DNA of 64,000 nucleotides from Monosporascus cannonballus (taxonomy: Eukaryota; Ascomycota; Sordariomycetes; Xylariales): the NCBI GenBank assembly GCA_004154925.1, contig QJNS01000048.1, positions 310,001-374,000 on the forward strand. Reading direction: 5' to 3'. Numbering within the stretch: position 1 is the stretch's first letter; each line of letters begins with the position of its first letter. The notes under the pieces are model-generated. The model saw only the letters and a list, made by a program, of their open reading frames with translations, searched no databases and had not been told where the DNA came from. The translations under genes and the position numbers were made by a program. Below are positions 51,299 to 61,999 of this stretch, piece by piece.

Positions 51299-52874
51299 TG
51301 CCAATATTATTTTCTTTCGGGTTAATTTTTTATTTCGGCCAATTATTAAATATTTTTTAAGATTATGGATCGAAAGTATCGATATTATTATTTATTATTC
51401 GTATTATTTCCGGTACGGTTTAAAAAGTTAAATTTTTTATAATATATACGGGTAATTTGTTTATAAATATGTTATTTTTATTCCCTATAATCGTGACATT
51501 CTCGTCGTCGATAATATATGGCATGCATTTTGCCGTATCGATTAAGGGTTCTAGGATAGAATTTTTCTGTTTAATTTTAGTATTCGCGTAATTATCCTTA
51601 TAATGCTTCTTGTTATATTTGCGATATTTGTTAAGCCAGCTTTTTAGCTTTTCGTATTCCCTGCTGGACTTTTGGCCACGGGGGACCTGATATATGCTTA
51701 GGCTGAATTAAATTGATAGATTTACCTCTATTTCTCTGTTTTTCTTTTGGATTGTTTCTTGGTATAGGTTTCCAGTTATTTTGATAAGGCTTTTTGGGTA
51801 TCTTATTTTATGCTACCTTATGTCTTATTTTGTTGTAATTATAACATTTAATTTGGTTTTAATTTTTTCTGTAAATAGCTTTTAGTTTTATAAATCCTGG
51901 TTTTATGCCGTAAAAAATATTGTTACGTTAAAAAGCGTTAATATTAACTACATATCCGGATTTGTTATTATTTTTTTCCTTTAGTACCTTTAATGCGTTA
52001 TACGTATTATCGGTCGTTTATTTTAACCGTTATAACGATATAATCCGATAAATAATTAGGCCGATCGAGCTTAAAAAAATTTTTTGTATTTCTTTTTTTA
52101 AGCCGTCGAAAAACTTGGCCATTAATACTGTTTGTCTTTAATTTAGCTTAGCGGCTAATTGAATTAACGTACTGCCGTAATTGGATATTAATTTTTTTGG
52201 TCGTAATTATTAAATTTGCATTTTGGTTTTTGTTTTTTCCTTTATTATTCCGAAAAATTTCGCTAATATTTATTTAAATTATTCGTAATCGTTATAAATT
52301 CGTATTATTTTTGGATTTCGTTTTTCGATTAATAAAATAACGTACTTTTTTATAGCGGGTTTAAACCAAATAGCCGTATTTTTAATAAGTTATTTAATTA
52401 CGAACTTAATTTGTATACTAAACGTAATAAGTCGAATAAGAAAACACTTAAAATATGTTCGGTAATAAATTAAAAATAATTATAACTTAATTAAGGTTCC
52501 GTCGGAAAGTTTTAGCTTAAAAGGCTGAAAAAATTTTTCCTAGTTTTTTGGTAAAATTTAGCTAAATAACCCGGTTTATTTAAGAAAGCTTCCCGGTTTC
52601 AGAAGTTTTTTTTTTCTTAAATTTCTTATAAATAGCTTAAAAAAACGTCGTAAAAGTATTATTATTTCTTTTAAGCTAAAAAATATATTTATTTATAATA
52701 TCCAGTCGTCGAAGAATTTCTTCGCAAGAAAAATAAGGCTTTTCTTTTTCCTTTTCGGATTCTATTTTAGTATCCGGGTAATCAGAGACCTGGTAAATGG
52801 GTTATTCGGGCTATTTGCTAATAGATATAACATTACTCGATATAATTCAGAATTTAACGGTATTACTAAACAAA

Positions 52875-52883
52875 AACTTGCAA
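52875..52883 (-). promoter_or_regulatory. Best-preserved primer-binding site (A2)
   Basis: Read on the minus strand this is ttgcaagtt, two bases after the 5' LTR. It differs by one C-to-T from TTGCAAGCT, the complement of the LTR motif AGCTTGCAA. See the self-priming finding. Confidence 0.55.
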
Positions 52884-52885
52884 CG

Positions 52886-53196
52886 TATAACTGCTAAAAG
52901 GTTTAATTAATTATTAAACCTTAATCGTATGGTTTTAAGTTAGCGAAAATATCGTAGGATTTTATAATAATACAATAATGTAATTACGTTTTTTAATACC
53001 AAAAATGTAAAAAACGTACTAAAAACGATTAATATTAATAAATATTACAAATTAAAATTATTTGAACTAAGGAATAATAAGCATATATATCTTATTTTAT
53101 CGATCCTGTCGAGCCATCACGTGACTCGACCTACATAGCTTAGTCACTTTCCTGCTGCGACCGCTTCCCGAGGCCGCAGCCTGTCAGGTCATAACA
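52886..53196 (-). repeat. 5' LTR of A2
   Basis: 311 bp, starting tataactgctaaaagg and ending tgtcaggtcataaca. It is 36 bp shorter than the 3' LTR; the missing piece lies between near-direct copies of cgatcctgtcgagcc. The unmutated-looking right end keeps tcacgtgactcgacc. Confidence 0.85.
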
Positions 53197-53416
53197 ATTA
53201 GAGTACCGGTTTTATAATTATTTTAATTAAGTTAATTGGTAGATAAAATAAGATAAAATCTAAGAAATAGTAATTATTTTGCTAAAATTCAGCTTTAACG
53301 AACGGTGGCTAAGAAGCTCTCTATATACTGTGGCTGCGCCGGAATAAGGTTCTTCCGGGGTGCTGGGAGCTTGACAACTAACATAGATACCCCTATTCCA
53401 CGGCAGAAGCACTTAA

Positions 53417-53644
53417 AAAGGGCAACTCCTCGGGCTGCATGATGAAACCTGGTCAAACCGGCCAGTTTTTGAAATTCCATATGGTAGTTTCGTACAGAAC
53501 ATAGAAGTCGTTAACGTTCTTGGCCTTCTACTGACTAAGAAGCGAGTTGCTTGCGAGTTCTTGATCGTAGAAATCCGTCCCCTCGACGCAAACGAAGCAT
53601 TCCTTTCACATGTAAGGGACACCCAAAGTCAAGCGCACACGTAA
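53417..53644 (+). pseudogene. Unassigned 75-codon ORF fragment
   Basis: An open frame of 75 codons without any Met and ending in TAA. Its composition looks like a folded protein: G-L-H-D-E-T-W-S-N-R-P-V-F-E-I-P-Y-G, then V-V-N-V-L-G-L-L-L-T-K-K-R and I-V-E-I-R-P-L-D-A. I do not recognise the family. No start codon, splice signals or partner exon can be supported, so it may be the remnant of a gene cut by the transposon border near 53.2 kb, or chance. No RIP-type stops are evident in it. Confidence 0.3.
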
Positions 53645-54156
53645 TGCGATGACCTACTGCCTAACTACAAGTTGAAGTTTACACCACGAAACAACCACGT
53701 CCGACTCCCAGATCCCTACTACCCTCTCCAAGTATAGTGTCGCCAGCAGCTCCATTCACGGAGAGATCGATGGCCTACTCAAGGGAAGTTACGGCTCCCT
53801 TACCTCATGGATCTATCGTAAGAGCAGGATTGGGCTAAGATGGCAACCGGTCTGCATGTGGATTAGTACTAGCAATGCCCCGGTTAGATATTTACCTACG
53901 TCGCCCCAGTTCCGAGACACTTGAATCATCCCCTAGCGCCGTCGCATAGACGCATGTATTTGGAGACATGGAGTGGAAGACAGCTTCGCTCGTGTAGACC
54001 CCTTAACATGGAGGCATTCAAACACTCCCGATATACCTACATCACGTCGCGTTTTCTACTAAAAAGTGCAAACCGGGAATATCCAGGAGCATAATGATCC
54101 CTATTCCAGATGTGGCAGATCAGGATGCACCGGGGTAACCATCCAAATCCCGCGCA
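53645..54156. other. Base-balanced sequence without a supported gene
   Basis: The overlapping short ORFs here are on several frames, and none looks like a protein family I know. It shows no transposon similarity and no RIP. Confidence 0.4.
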
Positions 54157-54534
54157 TCAGGTTTGAAGCAATAATTCTTGGCACCGTCCTTCCAGAAAAG
54201 GGATGGGCCGAAGCGACGCCACAGAACAGACTAGTTGTAGCACGGAATGCTTAAGTCCTGCCGGTTCGTGAGCAACGGTGTAATTCTGCCCACATGATTC
54301 GCTAACATAAATCTCGAGCGGCTGAGGTGGGGCACTCTTCCCTCCTCCACCGGACCATCTTATATTGCCTGGAAGAGTATTTGATTGGTGGTAGTTTCGA
54401 GGCACACCAAAGTATCGCATTGCTACGTCGTATCCACCCTCGAGTTGTCCCAGGATCGTGAGGAGAGGGCCATGGTCTGGCCAAGTCGCCCAGTGCGAAG
54501 GTCTCGGTAGTATTTCGCCCTCCTGCTCATTCAT
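54157..54534 (-). pseudogene. Unassigned 125-codon ORF
   Basis: The longest open frame between the left transposon border and the rhodopsin-domain gene, from ATG to stop on the minus strand. The first half contains H-W-A-T-W-P-D-H-G-P-L-L and Q-L-E-G-G-Y-D-V-A-M-R-Y-F-G-V-P and looks protein-like. The second half (S-G-G-G-G-K-S-A-P-P-Q-P) does not. I do not recognise it. It has no signal peptide or membrane segment. It could be one exon of a larger gene, a relic, or chance. Confidence 0.25.
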
Positions 54535-55076
54535 TAAACCCTTAGGTGGGTTAGTTGATGGAATTGTGCGTCCCGTTCATCTCGGTTGAGTAGGTGTATT
54601 ATGTTGGGGGAACGGATGAGTGGCGAACGTTCTCTCTCATCGAATTGCTGGGAATTATCGGCCTACCACTGGGTGGGATAGTGCTTAATTTAAGATTACG
54701 ATGCGCCAAAATTAGACTGGTCCTGATATTTGAGTTGCACTCGGCTCGTCTTTGGAGACATCATCCAAGGCATTTCATTCCGAAGTCCTAATCCTACTTT
54801 TCTGTATCTCAATACAGGCCCCTATCCTCATTACCAATCGGAGTGGTGGCTGGTATAGACTAGCGACCAGGCAATAGCCGTCGAGATGAGATACGTACAG
54901 CGGAATCCTGCAGTAGGCCGTTCCAGTTCGTCGTGTACCATGATAGTGGTCCGTATAGCAATAGTAATACACTTTCCCGTCTCCATGAAATGGTGGCATA
55001 TCATCGCATATCGTTATCATACGCCCGCGAAGAGCTTCCTGCACCCTACATTGTAACAAATAAATCCGCCAAACTC
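54535..55076. other. 3' flank of the rhodopsin-domain gene
   Basis: Contains short ORFs on both strands without recognisable motifs. It probably includes the 3' UTR and terminator of the minus-strand gene ending at 55077. Confidence 0.35.
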
Positions 55077-56241
55077 CTAGTGTGCCAGTTCTGGACTCTC
55101 CCTATGTTCATTTTCGACTTCGACCGAAAGGGGCTTCACCCTGGGAGTTAAGCGGTCCATCTCGCTATCCGGGTTTATAGTACGGTAAGGTCCACCTCCT
55201 ACGGCATCGCTGATATGGCTCTTGTGGCTCCTCGGCGTGCGGAGGCTATCCCAAAGTCCCGGTATATGTCTGAGGAGCGGCCGTAGCGCCGCGGCCGAAG
55301 CACAGAAGATGGCGAGACCCAACTCGATATCGGCCCATAGCAGGAGATCGTAATGTAGGCCCTTCTCCTCTTCCTTCGAGGAGTTAGTGAGCCTGGTGAT
55401 GACGACGAGCTTGACGATGGTGGCGGAGCTTGCACTGTAAGAGTGATAACGGTCGTTAGTCCGTGTTCTGACATTCGCTCCTCTTCGTCGCTAGGGGCGC
55501 GGGACCGCTCACAATACCCCTAGCCCGAGCAACAGACAGACCGTGATCTTGAGCCTGATGCTCATCTGCACGTTCCAGAGCATGTATACGGGCAAGAGAG
55601 CGTAGAAGTAGTCGATGAATATGTTGGAGATAGTGCGGAAGTGGCCGACGTTCTTGCAAGTCCTGCTGCCGGCGTAATTACTCGACCCCTGCTTTGCACA
55701 TAGCCAAGAGGTGTACACAGTCATGACCACCGTCCAGATGCCCACCAGGAGCATTGACCCAAGAAGAATCAAGCGGATACGTTTGGAGGCCGCGAGACGG
55801 TACAGGACCAAGGCTACGGCGAGCTTGACTAGACCCGACGAAATATAGATACACAGCTGGTTGGCGTAGTGATACTGTGCACCCCATTAGTACGTCCGCG
55901 AGCATTCACGGAAAAGTGATGAGTCGCACTCTTTTCGATTCCGCCTCATCATAGTACGGCTTTTCCTCCTCTGCGGCATATCCGTAGGACATGGCTGTAG
56001 AGCCCATGGCGCAGTGGAGGACATACCCAACCTGCCGGGCATTGAATCAGCACCTAGTGCGGCCCATAGCATCGGTAGAAGAACCAACATAGGTTACGAC
56101 CAAAACAAGGTCATCCAACCCGAAGGACCGGGTCTGCAGCTTCGCCCGGACGTAGAGACGACCGGCCAAGGCGATGCCGTCGACGGTTAGGAAGGTCACC
56201 ATGGACGCTATCAAACTCGCCCGATACCCAGTCGCTGACAT
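55077..56241 (-). CDS. Rhodopsin-domain integral membrane protein (Pth11-like)
   Basis: Four exons, minus strand: 56241-56098, 56031-55930, 55874-55513 and 55434-55077 (966 nt, 321 residues). Introns are 66, 55 and 78 nt, all GT-AG, with branch-like ctgat or ctaat in the first two. Seven hydrophobic segments are visible at about residues 8-28, 42-62, 85-105, 113-135, 155-178, 185-208 and 230-252. Family marks are F-G-L-D-D after helix 1, Q-L-C-I-Y-I-S-S-G-L-V-K-L in helix 3, Y-F-Y-A-L-L-P-V-Y-M-L-W-N in helix 5, L-L-L-G-L-G-V-F-A-S-S-A-T-I-V-K in helix 6, and W-A-D-I-E-L-G-L-A-I-F … L-R-P-L in helix 7. These belong to the large fungal family of rhodopsin-domain, Pth11-like plasma-membrane proteins, presumed sensors. 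The ligand is unknown. The donor of intron 2 (gtgcga) is weak but is the only one I found that keeps phase. The gene looks intact. Confidence 0.85.
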
Positions 56242-58155
56242 CTTGTCGTAGATTAAAAGTCGATAAACAACGCTAGCGTGACGTAGTCGGTATACGACGG
56301 CGTGATCATGCGCGCCACGGGGAATAAAGGGCTTGTGGGGAGCATCTGAGGCTTATTATGAACATCCGCCCCAGCCAGCCAGGGGAGGTGGGAACCAAGA
56401 GACTAAGGAACGGGAGATGTGCACGAGAGAGGCTTGCCTGGGCGTGGAGGCCAAAGCGGCTTATTTAATGACTCCTTGATATAAGACGAAATGCCGGGTC
56501 TTGTCAGCAGACTCGGCACTTGGCAGATCCTTGCCCCTTACCGCAAGTGGGAACGGACAGTAGGATATCAAACCGGGCATTGATGGTGTATGCTGAGATG
56601 ATTTGGATGTCAGCTCCCTCGGGGGCTGAGGACCGGAATACGACATTCCTGCGTTCTCGTACTACCACATTGAACTTGGTGCACACAAGGCCAATGAATG
56701 GAATAGTCCTGTGTGGGTTGACAGCGCGAGGACGGGGGCTTGAGACCACTGGCTGCCGTGCTGACATGTTGATATTCGGGCGTCATGCATGGCGGATGGT
56801 ATCCAAAAAGGGGTAGAGAAGATGCATGTAGCAGGCGATCGCTCCAATGATATGCACCGAATATGTGCGCCTGCCCATTCTGCCCGCCGCAGCTCCAGTG
56901 GCAGTGTAACGCAACAGCAGCGGAAATCGATGCCCCCAGGTGGCGCCGAACTTTGTGTTCAATCCCTGTTGGAATATTCGAAAGACGGGCACATCGGAGT
57001 GCGGAGGGAAAGTAATACCGGTGAGATTCAGGGCTTGCACAATGGGATCATAACGTCACGGCTAAAACTCGTCCAAGCAAGCAAGGCAAGGTGCGCCAAT
57101 CCTGAACGAGTTTCAGACAAGACTGCGCTCCTTTGCCTCAACTCCGAGGAGATCATCGCCTCTGGTCCGAGAAGCCAAAGAGCCTAAACGCCCTGCCAAA
57201 GCGAGGCCGCAGTGAGGGATGGGACGTCGACAACATATAATCTGGAGAATTCGTCCTAGTGGATTGGTCGCGTTTTCAATTCAGAGATTCCCCCATTCTG
57301 GCCGACGGGGGTTTCGACGCGAGATCGGACAAGGGCTAAAAAAAAGACCTGTGGGTAGTAAGGTCGGAACTTACCACGGCCTTCCATGCAGCTGAAGTTT
57401 GAATCCTCCCATGCATTTTCCTGTTCGTGGCACAACTGCACAACTGCACATATACAGGTGGTATGAATGCTACATAGGGTCATGATGATAATCTGGAGCG
57501 GTAATGGGTGACGCGACATGGATATGCGAAGGTTGGTAGAGGATTTTGGTACAGATGTGACGATACATGAGAGGAAAAGCCTGCGCTATGTATGCTCCTG
57601 CTGGTCGAGGGTTTGGCTACTCCAGTTGACGCCCGCATAAAAAACAAGTATCTTCAGTTTTCCTGCGCTAAGCACTTCGGGGCAATTCTCAGAACCATCT
57701 AAGAGTGGCACGTCGCCATTGAACACCGGGGTTTGGTTTCAGGGTTTTCAGCTCCTAATTACTTCCTATCGAATAGCAACATAACGGGGAACAGAAGCCA
57801 TTCATATTGCGGGAAATTCAAGGTCACGACCGGCAGGTCACTCCCAACAGTGGTTTTAACCAATGGATTGGCGCAAGGGCGCGGGTATACCCCAATTACA
57901 GTAATAGGAAGCGGTGATCCCCTGATAAGGTCGCATTTCAGCTAATCTACCCAATACGCCACTTGTTTTCTCCGTGGTTTTCGAGATCTCTGAGAGCAAC
58001 CTTAAAAGGACCGATGCAACCCATCTCCTGCTTCTGGTGATTTTCCTTTTTGATTGGGTATCTGCATTATTCTCCCATCCCGACCTGACACAATCCCACC
58101 CGGACTATTACTGCTATTGCTGTAGCTTTCCCCTGCACCAGGCAGCAAAGTAAGC
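56242..58155. other. Divergent intergenic region
   Basis: 1.9 kb between the start of the rhodopsin-domain gene (left, minus) and the GH105 gene (right, plus), so both promoters should lie here. ORFs of 60-130 codons occur on both strands (for example 56520-56816 and 56789-57187 on plus, 56783-57040 on minus), but they overlap, lack known motifs and cannot be joined into a gene. One minus-strand frame (57040 to 56504) is broken only once, by TGA at 56783. I see nothing else that can be named. Confidence 0.35.
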
Positions 58156-59436
58156 ATGCGGCCGCAGCACTTTCTGGCACGCGCCGTCACGGCCTTCACC
58201 TACTTCTTCACCGAGATCGCGGATGCCGCAAACAATGTTGAATACTCCAAATGGATGGCCAGCAGCACCATGTCCCGTCGCCAGGGCATCATGACCGGTG
58301 ACGGTGGTTCTTCCGAACTGCTCCAGGCCGGATTCACGCAGAAGACCCTCATTGCCCTCATCAAGCAATATCCGGATACTCCCTCTGTCCGAGACTACAT
58401 CGAGACTAGCGCCGCATCCGTGGTGCCCTATGTCCTGAATGCGACTTATAGCGCCCTATCGTATCCGATGGACCGGCTGTCTAACGGCCATGCGCTGCTA
58501 CAGCTTTCTTCCTCGGATGCTCAGACTGAATCGTTCGGAGCCGCGGCAAACGCGCTGCGGGAGAGCATCGACCTGAACCGCCGCAACCACGTGGGCGGGC
58601 TCTGGTATTACGTCTATCCGGAGTGGAGCTATCTCGACGGCATGTACTCTTATGCGCCCTTCTACACGCTCTACGCCAAAAACCGGACCAAGTGCAAGGG
58701 CGTCCCTGCCGAGACCCTTCGGGAGATCTATTTCCAGGTCGACCTCCTGTGGCAGCGTACTCTCAATGAATCATCCGGCCTGCTGGTCCACGGCTACGAC
58801 GCCTCGCGCACGGCGGTATGGGCGGACCCAGCTACCGGTGCGAGCCAGCACGTCTGGATCCGCGCTCTGGGGTGGTATACCATGGCTCTGGTGGATACCC
58901 TCGAGCTCCTCCCTACGACTCGCACGGGATCGACGTACAAAGAGCTACTCCTCGAGAAGTTCCAGTCCCTCATGAACGCTGTCATGGCCGCCGTAGATCC
59001 GACGACTGGAGCGTGGTGGCAGGTCATGGATCACCCAGGGCGTGAGGGAAACTATATCGAGTCCAGCGGTAGCGCCATGTTCGCCTATTCGCTCCTCAAG
59101 GGGGCACGCCTGGGATACCTAGACGGCAAGCCGCGTTCGGACGCTGTCAGAGTGGCAACTCGGGCTCACAAGTACCTGACCGAGACGTTTGTGATTCACG
59201 AGGGAAATCAGATCTTGGGTTACAACGGCACTGTGTCAGTGTGTAGCTTGAACTCGACCGCAACCTTCGAGGTAAGAGGCTGATCTGGTCCTGTCTCCTA
59301 TTTTTCGTAATTACGTGGCTAAGGACGCTGACAATCGTGATAGTATTATGTTAACCAACCGATTGAGTACAACAACGTGCTCGGGTCTAACGCTTATATC
59401 CTCGCATCCCTTGAGGTCGAGAACCTGGGACGTTGA
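58156..59436 (+). CDS. GH105 unsaturated rhamnogalacturonyl hydrolase
   Basis: Two exons (58156-59271 and 59344-59436) with a 72-nt GT-AG intron (gtaaga … gatag, branch-like gctgac) give 402 residues. By family, the enzyme removes the unsaturated uronic acid from the non-reducing end of oligosaccharides released from pectin rhamnogalacturonan-I by lyases (YteR/YesR type). Visible marks: G-G-S-S-E-L-L-Q-A-G-F-T at 50-61; W-S-Y-L-D-G-M-Y-S-Y-A-P-F at 157-169, whose Asp161 is the expected catalytic acid; V-H-G-Y-D at 211-215; W-I-R-A-L-G-W-Y at 234-241; I-E-S-S-G-S-A-M-F-A-Y at 301-311; and S-N-A-Y-I-L-A-S-L-E near the end. The N-terminus (basic start, A-V-T-A-F-T-Y-F-F, then A-D-A) is a plausible but weak signal peptide. 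Five N-glycosylation sequons also suggest secretion. A stop lies in frame 33 bases upstream, although an upstream exon cannot be excluded because aaagtaagc directly precedes the ATG. The gene appears intact. Confidence 0.9.
59272..59343 (+). other. Intron of the GH105 gene
   Basis: 72 nt, gtaagagg … gtgatag. Removing it joins T-F-E to Y-Y-V-N-Q-P in phase and restores the conserved C-terminus. Reading through it gives a stop after three codons. Confidence 0.88.
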
Positions 59437-59821
59437 TGTTCCCTCCTCGAGAAACTATGGCATAAAGGACCCGTAGAGCCATAGCTGCTTAGCGCAGCAA
59501 TGTGTGTAGGGCGAAATGAGGCATATAGATTAAACTTCTACATATGTATATATATTTACACCCATTACACAGTGGTCCAGTGTCAAAACGGGTAGAATAT
59601 CCCCTAGATTCCGTAGCAAGTTAACAGGCTGGAGGGCTTTAGAGACTATAAGTATATAGATAAAGTGTGGGTCATATTTACCATTACAGTAATAAATATT
59701 ACTGGAAAGATATGTTTTGCATTATCATGAATTGGTGGATGGCTGTCTTGAAACCGTGAGAGACATCCCAAATACTCTCTCCATTGGCCATTTTAGCTGG
59801 CACCGTCCTAACCTGAGTCCA
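59437..59821. other. 3' flank of GH105 gene
   Basis: Moderately AT-rich DNA with aataaata near 59691 as a possible polyadenylation context. No ORF or repeat is supported. Confidence 0.35.
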
Positions 59822-59980
59822 TTAGCTTGCATACTCCTCTAATCGTCCGTTGGCATCCAGGACGATGATTGTTGCATATGAGTGTCCATAGATGTATCGG
59901 CTCTCAAGGAATGCGTACATCTGGTCAATGAGCAAAACCACATCCAAGGGGTGGAATGATTGCAATATAGCGGAGGGCTC
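59822..59980 (-). pseudogene. Unassigned terminal-exon-like ORF (52 codons)
   Basis: The minus-strand frame reads S-F-H-P-L-D-V-V-L-L-I-D-Q-M-Y-A-F-L-E-S, then Y-G-H-S-Y-A-T-I-I-V-L-D-A-N-G-R, and ends in TAA at 59822. The composition looks like a real protein end, but there is no Met and no upstream exon that I can support. I do not recognise the family. It is either the last exon of a small or broken gene extending to the right, or chance. Confidence 0.3.
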
Positions 59981-60878
59981 TCATAATTAAAGCAAAAGGG
60001 CCTAGAGGCGTTGGAGTATCCCAGATTCAATAGGAAGGTTTCCGTCTCCCCACCAAGTGTATCTAGTTAATTTTGTAACTTCAGCTGCCGAAAAAGGGGC
60101 CTACCGTTTCCAGCCATCATCCAGCCGCGACAATATTTTCCCCACACCTGGCCACCTAAAGTGTAATTAAAATAGTTGCAATTTTCCACATAGTCGCCTA
60201 GTTAATTCAAGTTGTCGCAATGTGCGAGACCGCAGCCCGTAGGTGGCTGTTCGGGAGGCCAATGATCGACGACATGGCGGAGGCCTCATTCATTCTTATA
60301 GAGCCGAGTTGACCATTGATTCGTAGTGAAATTCTGGATTTATCCTTCACGCTATATACTCCAGCGGTCTGTCAGGTCACTAGCACGAATGTATATACTT
60401 ATCGAATCGTTCTATCAAATTGTGGTGTTCCTCACTTCGGCTTAATAATGTTAGACTAGCTGAGAACAGTCTCCCAGTATCTCCAGGATTGATAGACAAC
60501 GTATCTATCATCATCCCTTAGTAGTAGGCGAAGGTATTATAACAGCCAGCCCCCTATACTAGGCAACCTCTCCGGTTTGGGCAGAGGTTGAAGCAACACA
60601 ATCCACTCCACCAACCACCCCTGCGGAGTGGTTTGGTGGCCATCCACCGTCATGTCAAAATTATGGAACAGGTGAAATCTTCAGATGGATGGTCACTGCT
60701 GGACGCCCCCAGATGCTTAAAGGTGCACAATTTCGCTAACATTTTGCATGTGAAAAATATGTACATCCGTACTGGTCCGTATGTATTGGTCCTGTCGTCG
60801 CCTGGTCCTTCACCCCGGTAATGCCCGCAGCCGGCGAAGTAGCTAGGGCGTATTACCAGCCACAAGTTTTATATGTAA
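59981..60878. other. Base-balanced sequence without a supported gene
   Basis: Contains scattered short ORFs (such as 60588-60821, plus) with no known motif. A minus-strand phrase W-W-G-D-G-N-L-P-I-E-S-G near 60030 could be a neighbouring exon of the fragment at 59822, but no splice pair is convincing. Confidence 0.3.
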
Positions 60879-61019
60879 CGTTACAATCCACTCAATACGG
60901 ACATCATCTCCATCGACGATAACTCCAAGTGGATGGATGGCCATTTTGGGAAAGGTTGCATGGGTGGATTAGCCTTGGCGGTTGCGCAACGGATTCCGCA
61001 ACCGGTGGACTTCGGTTGA
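60879..61019 (+). pseudogene. Unassigned 46-codon ORF fragment
   Basis: The frame reads I-I-S-I-D-D-N-S-K-W-M-D-G-H-F-G-K-G, then M-G-G-L-A-L-A-V-A-Q-R-I-P-Q-P, and ends in TGA. It looks protein-like but is short. A possible upstream ATG at 60822 would need an intron starting at gtaacg (60875). Not recognised. Confidence 0.25.
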
Positions 61020-61503
61020 GTTGCTTCGACCCTTGTGTTTGGGAACTGTGCGGCTGAATCTTTTAACACCAGTTTTCTAATACCATATCTATTACTGTCA
61101 GATATAGGGGACATCAGTTGTGTTGTTGTATTTAGCTAAGTTGTAGGTGCTATCGCACGCGTATAACTCTAAGTAGCTTAGCCACGGAACATATATGAGC
61201 CGATCAGTATGGGACCTTTCCGTATATGGAAAGCGCTCCGCACCCCCCAGCTAGCTGACAATTACTATGGTGTTATGGGTAATTTTTATTACGCGGTTGG
61301 TATTCTGGCTAGGAGACCCACCTAGTAATAACCTCCCTTGTATTAGCGCATTTTACTAGTACTTTGTAATAACCCTTTTATTTTTGATTTTTATTATTAA
61401 GATTTAAATTTATACGTAATATATGTAAAGTAAATAAAGGTCTTTATAATTATTATGCTAATAATTAAATAATACAGTTTAGAGAGGAATATAAAAAATA
61501 TAG
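61020..61503. other. Right edge of the gene island
   Basis: Base composition falls sharply near 61380. From there to 61503 the DNA is AT-rich and without motifs. It ends with tatag, the left duplication of the solo LTR. Confidence 0.5.
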
Positions 61504-61897
61504 TGTTATGACCTAACGGTGTTGGCTTCGCTATAAACGGTTGGGGTTACAAGAAAAGCTAAATCCGACCCAAGCCAAGACATCACGTAACTGGCTCAAA
61601 CGTCTCAAAGTGCCAAGCACCTTGAGCCCCTTAAGCCAGCCGGAAGATTCAAAAGGCTTAAAGGGCTTAAGGGTTTAAGCCGCTTAAACATTTTGAGCCA
61701 AAATAAAGATATATACGCTCATTATTTCCATAATCTAGATAATACCAGCTTGCAATAATAATTCGTTACCCACGACGCCCTTGACATTACGAGACGTAAC
61801 TAAGTTATTCTTATTGCTTAGAATCCCACGATATTTCTGCTAATATAAACCCGTAGGACTTAGGTTTAATAATTGGTTAAACAGCCTAGCCGTTACA
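61504..61897 (+). repeat. Solo LTR, little mutated
   Basis: 394 bp, tgttatgacctaacgg to cctagccgttaca, with the perfect duplication tatag (61499-61503 and 61898-61902) and no internal element. R-U5 matches the A/B/C/D group, including tatata near 61710 and agcttgcaa near 61751. The U3 is distinct and rich in gagcc/cttaagcc repeats in both orientations. It keeps much G+C, so it is younger or escaped most RIP. Formed by LTR-LTR recombination. Confidence 0.93.
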
Positions 61898-61999
61898 TAT
61901 AGCTTAATATCTTATATAATTTCTTTAGGCATCGATAATAGCTTAATAACGTATAGGCATTTTTTGATTAGATTTAATAACTACTTTCTAGGAACCGTT

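Larger units (their letters stand above)
26435..53196 (-). mobile_element. Chromovirus 'A2', split by nested B and C
   Basis: A minus-strand element of the A family. Its 3' LTR is at 26435-26781, its 5' LTR at 52886-53196, and its internal DNA is in three pieces: 26782-31159, 37763-37888 and 51304-52885. Together these are about 6.09 kb, matching the 5.94-kb interior of A. Flanks are atttg (26430-26434) and attag (53197-53201), one mismatch. RT reads C-Y-Y-D-N at 29634-29645 (minus), an integrase relic lies near 28.35 kb and a chromodomain relic near 27.42-27.55 kb. B interrupts it before RT, and C interrupts its gag-protease region. Confidence 0.88.

Noticed and set aside
58794..59045. Overlapping ORFs on both strands within the GH105 gene
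   Set aside because: Shadows of a GC-balanced coding exon; only the 58156 frame carries family motifs.
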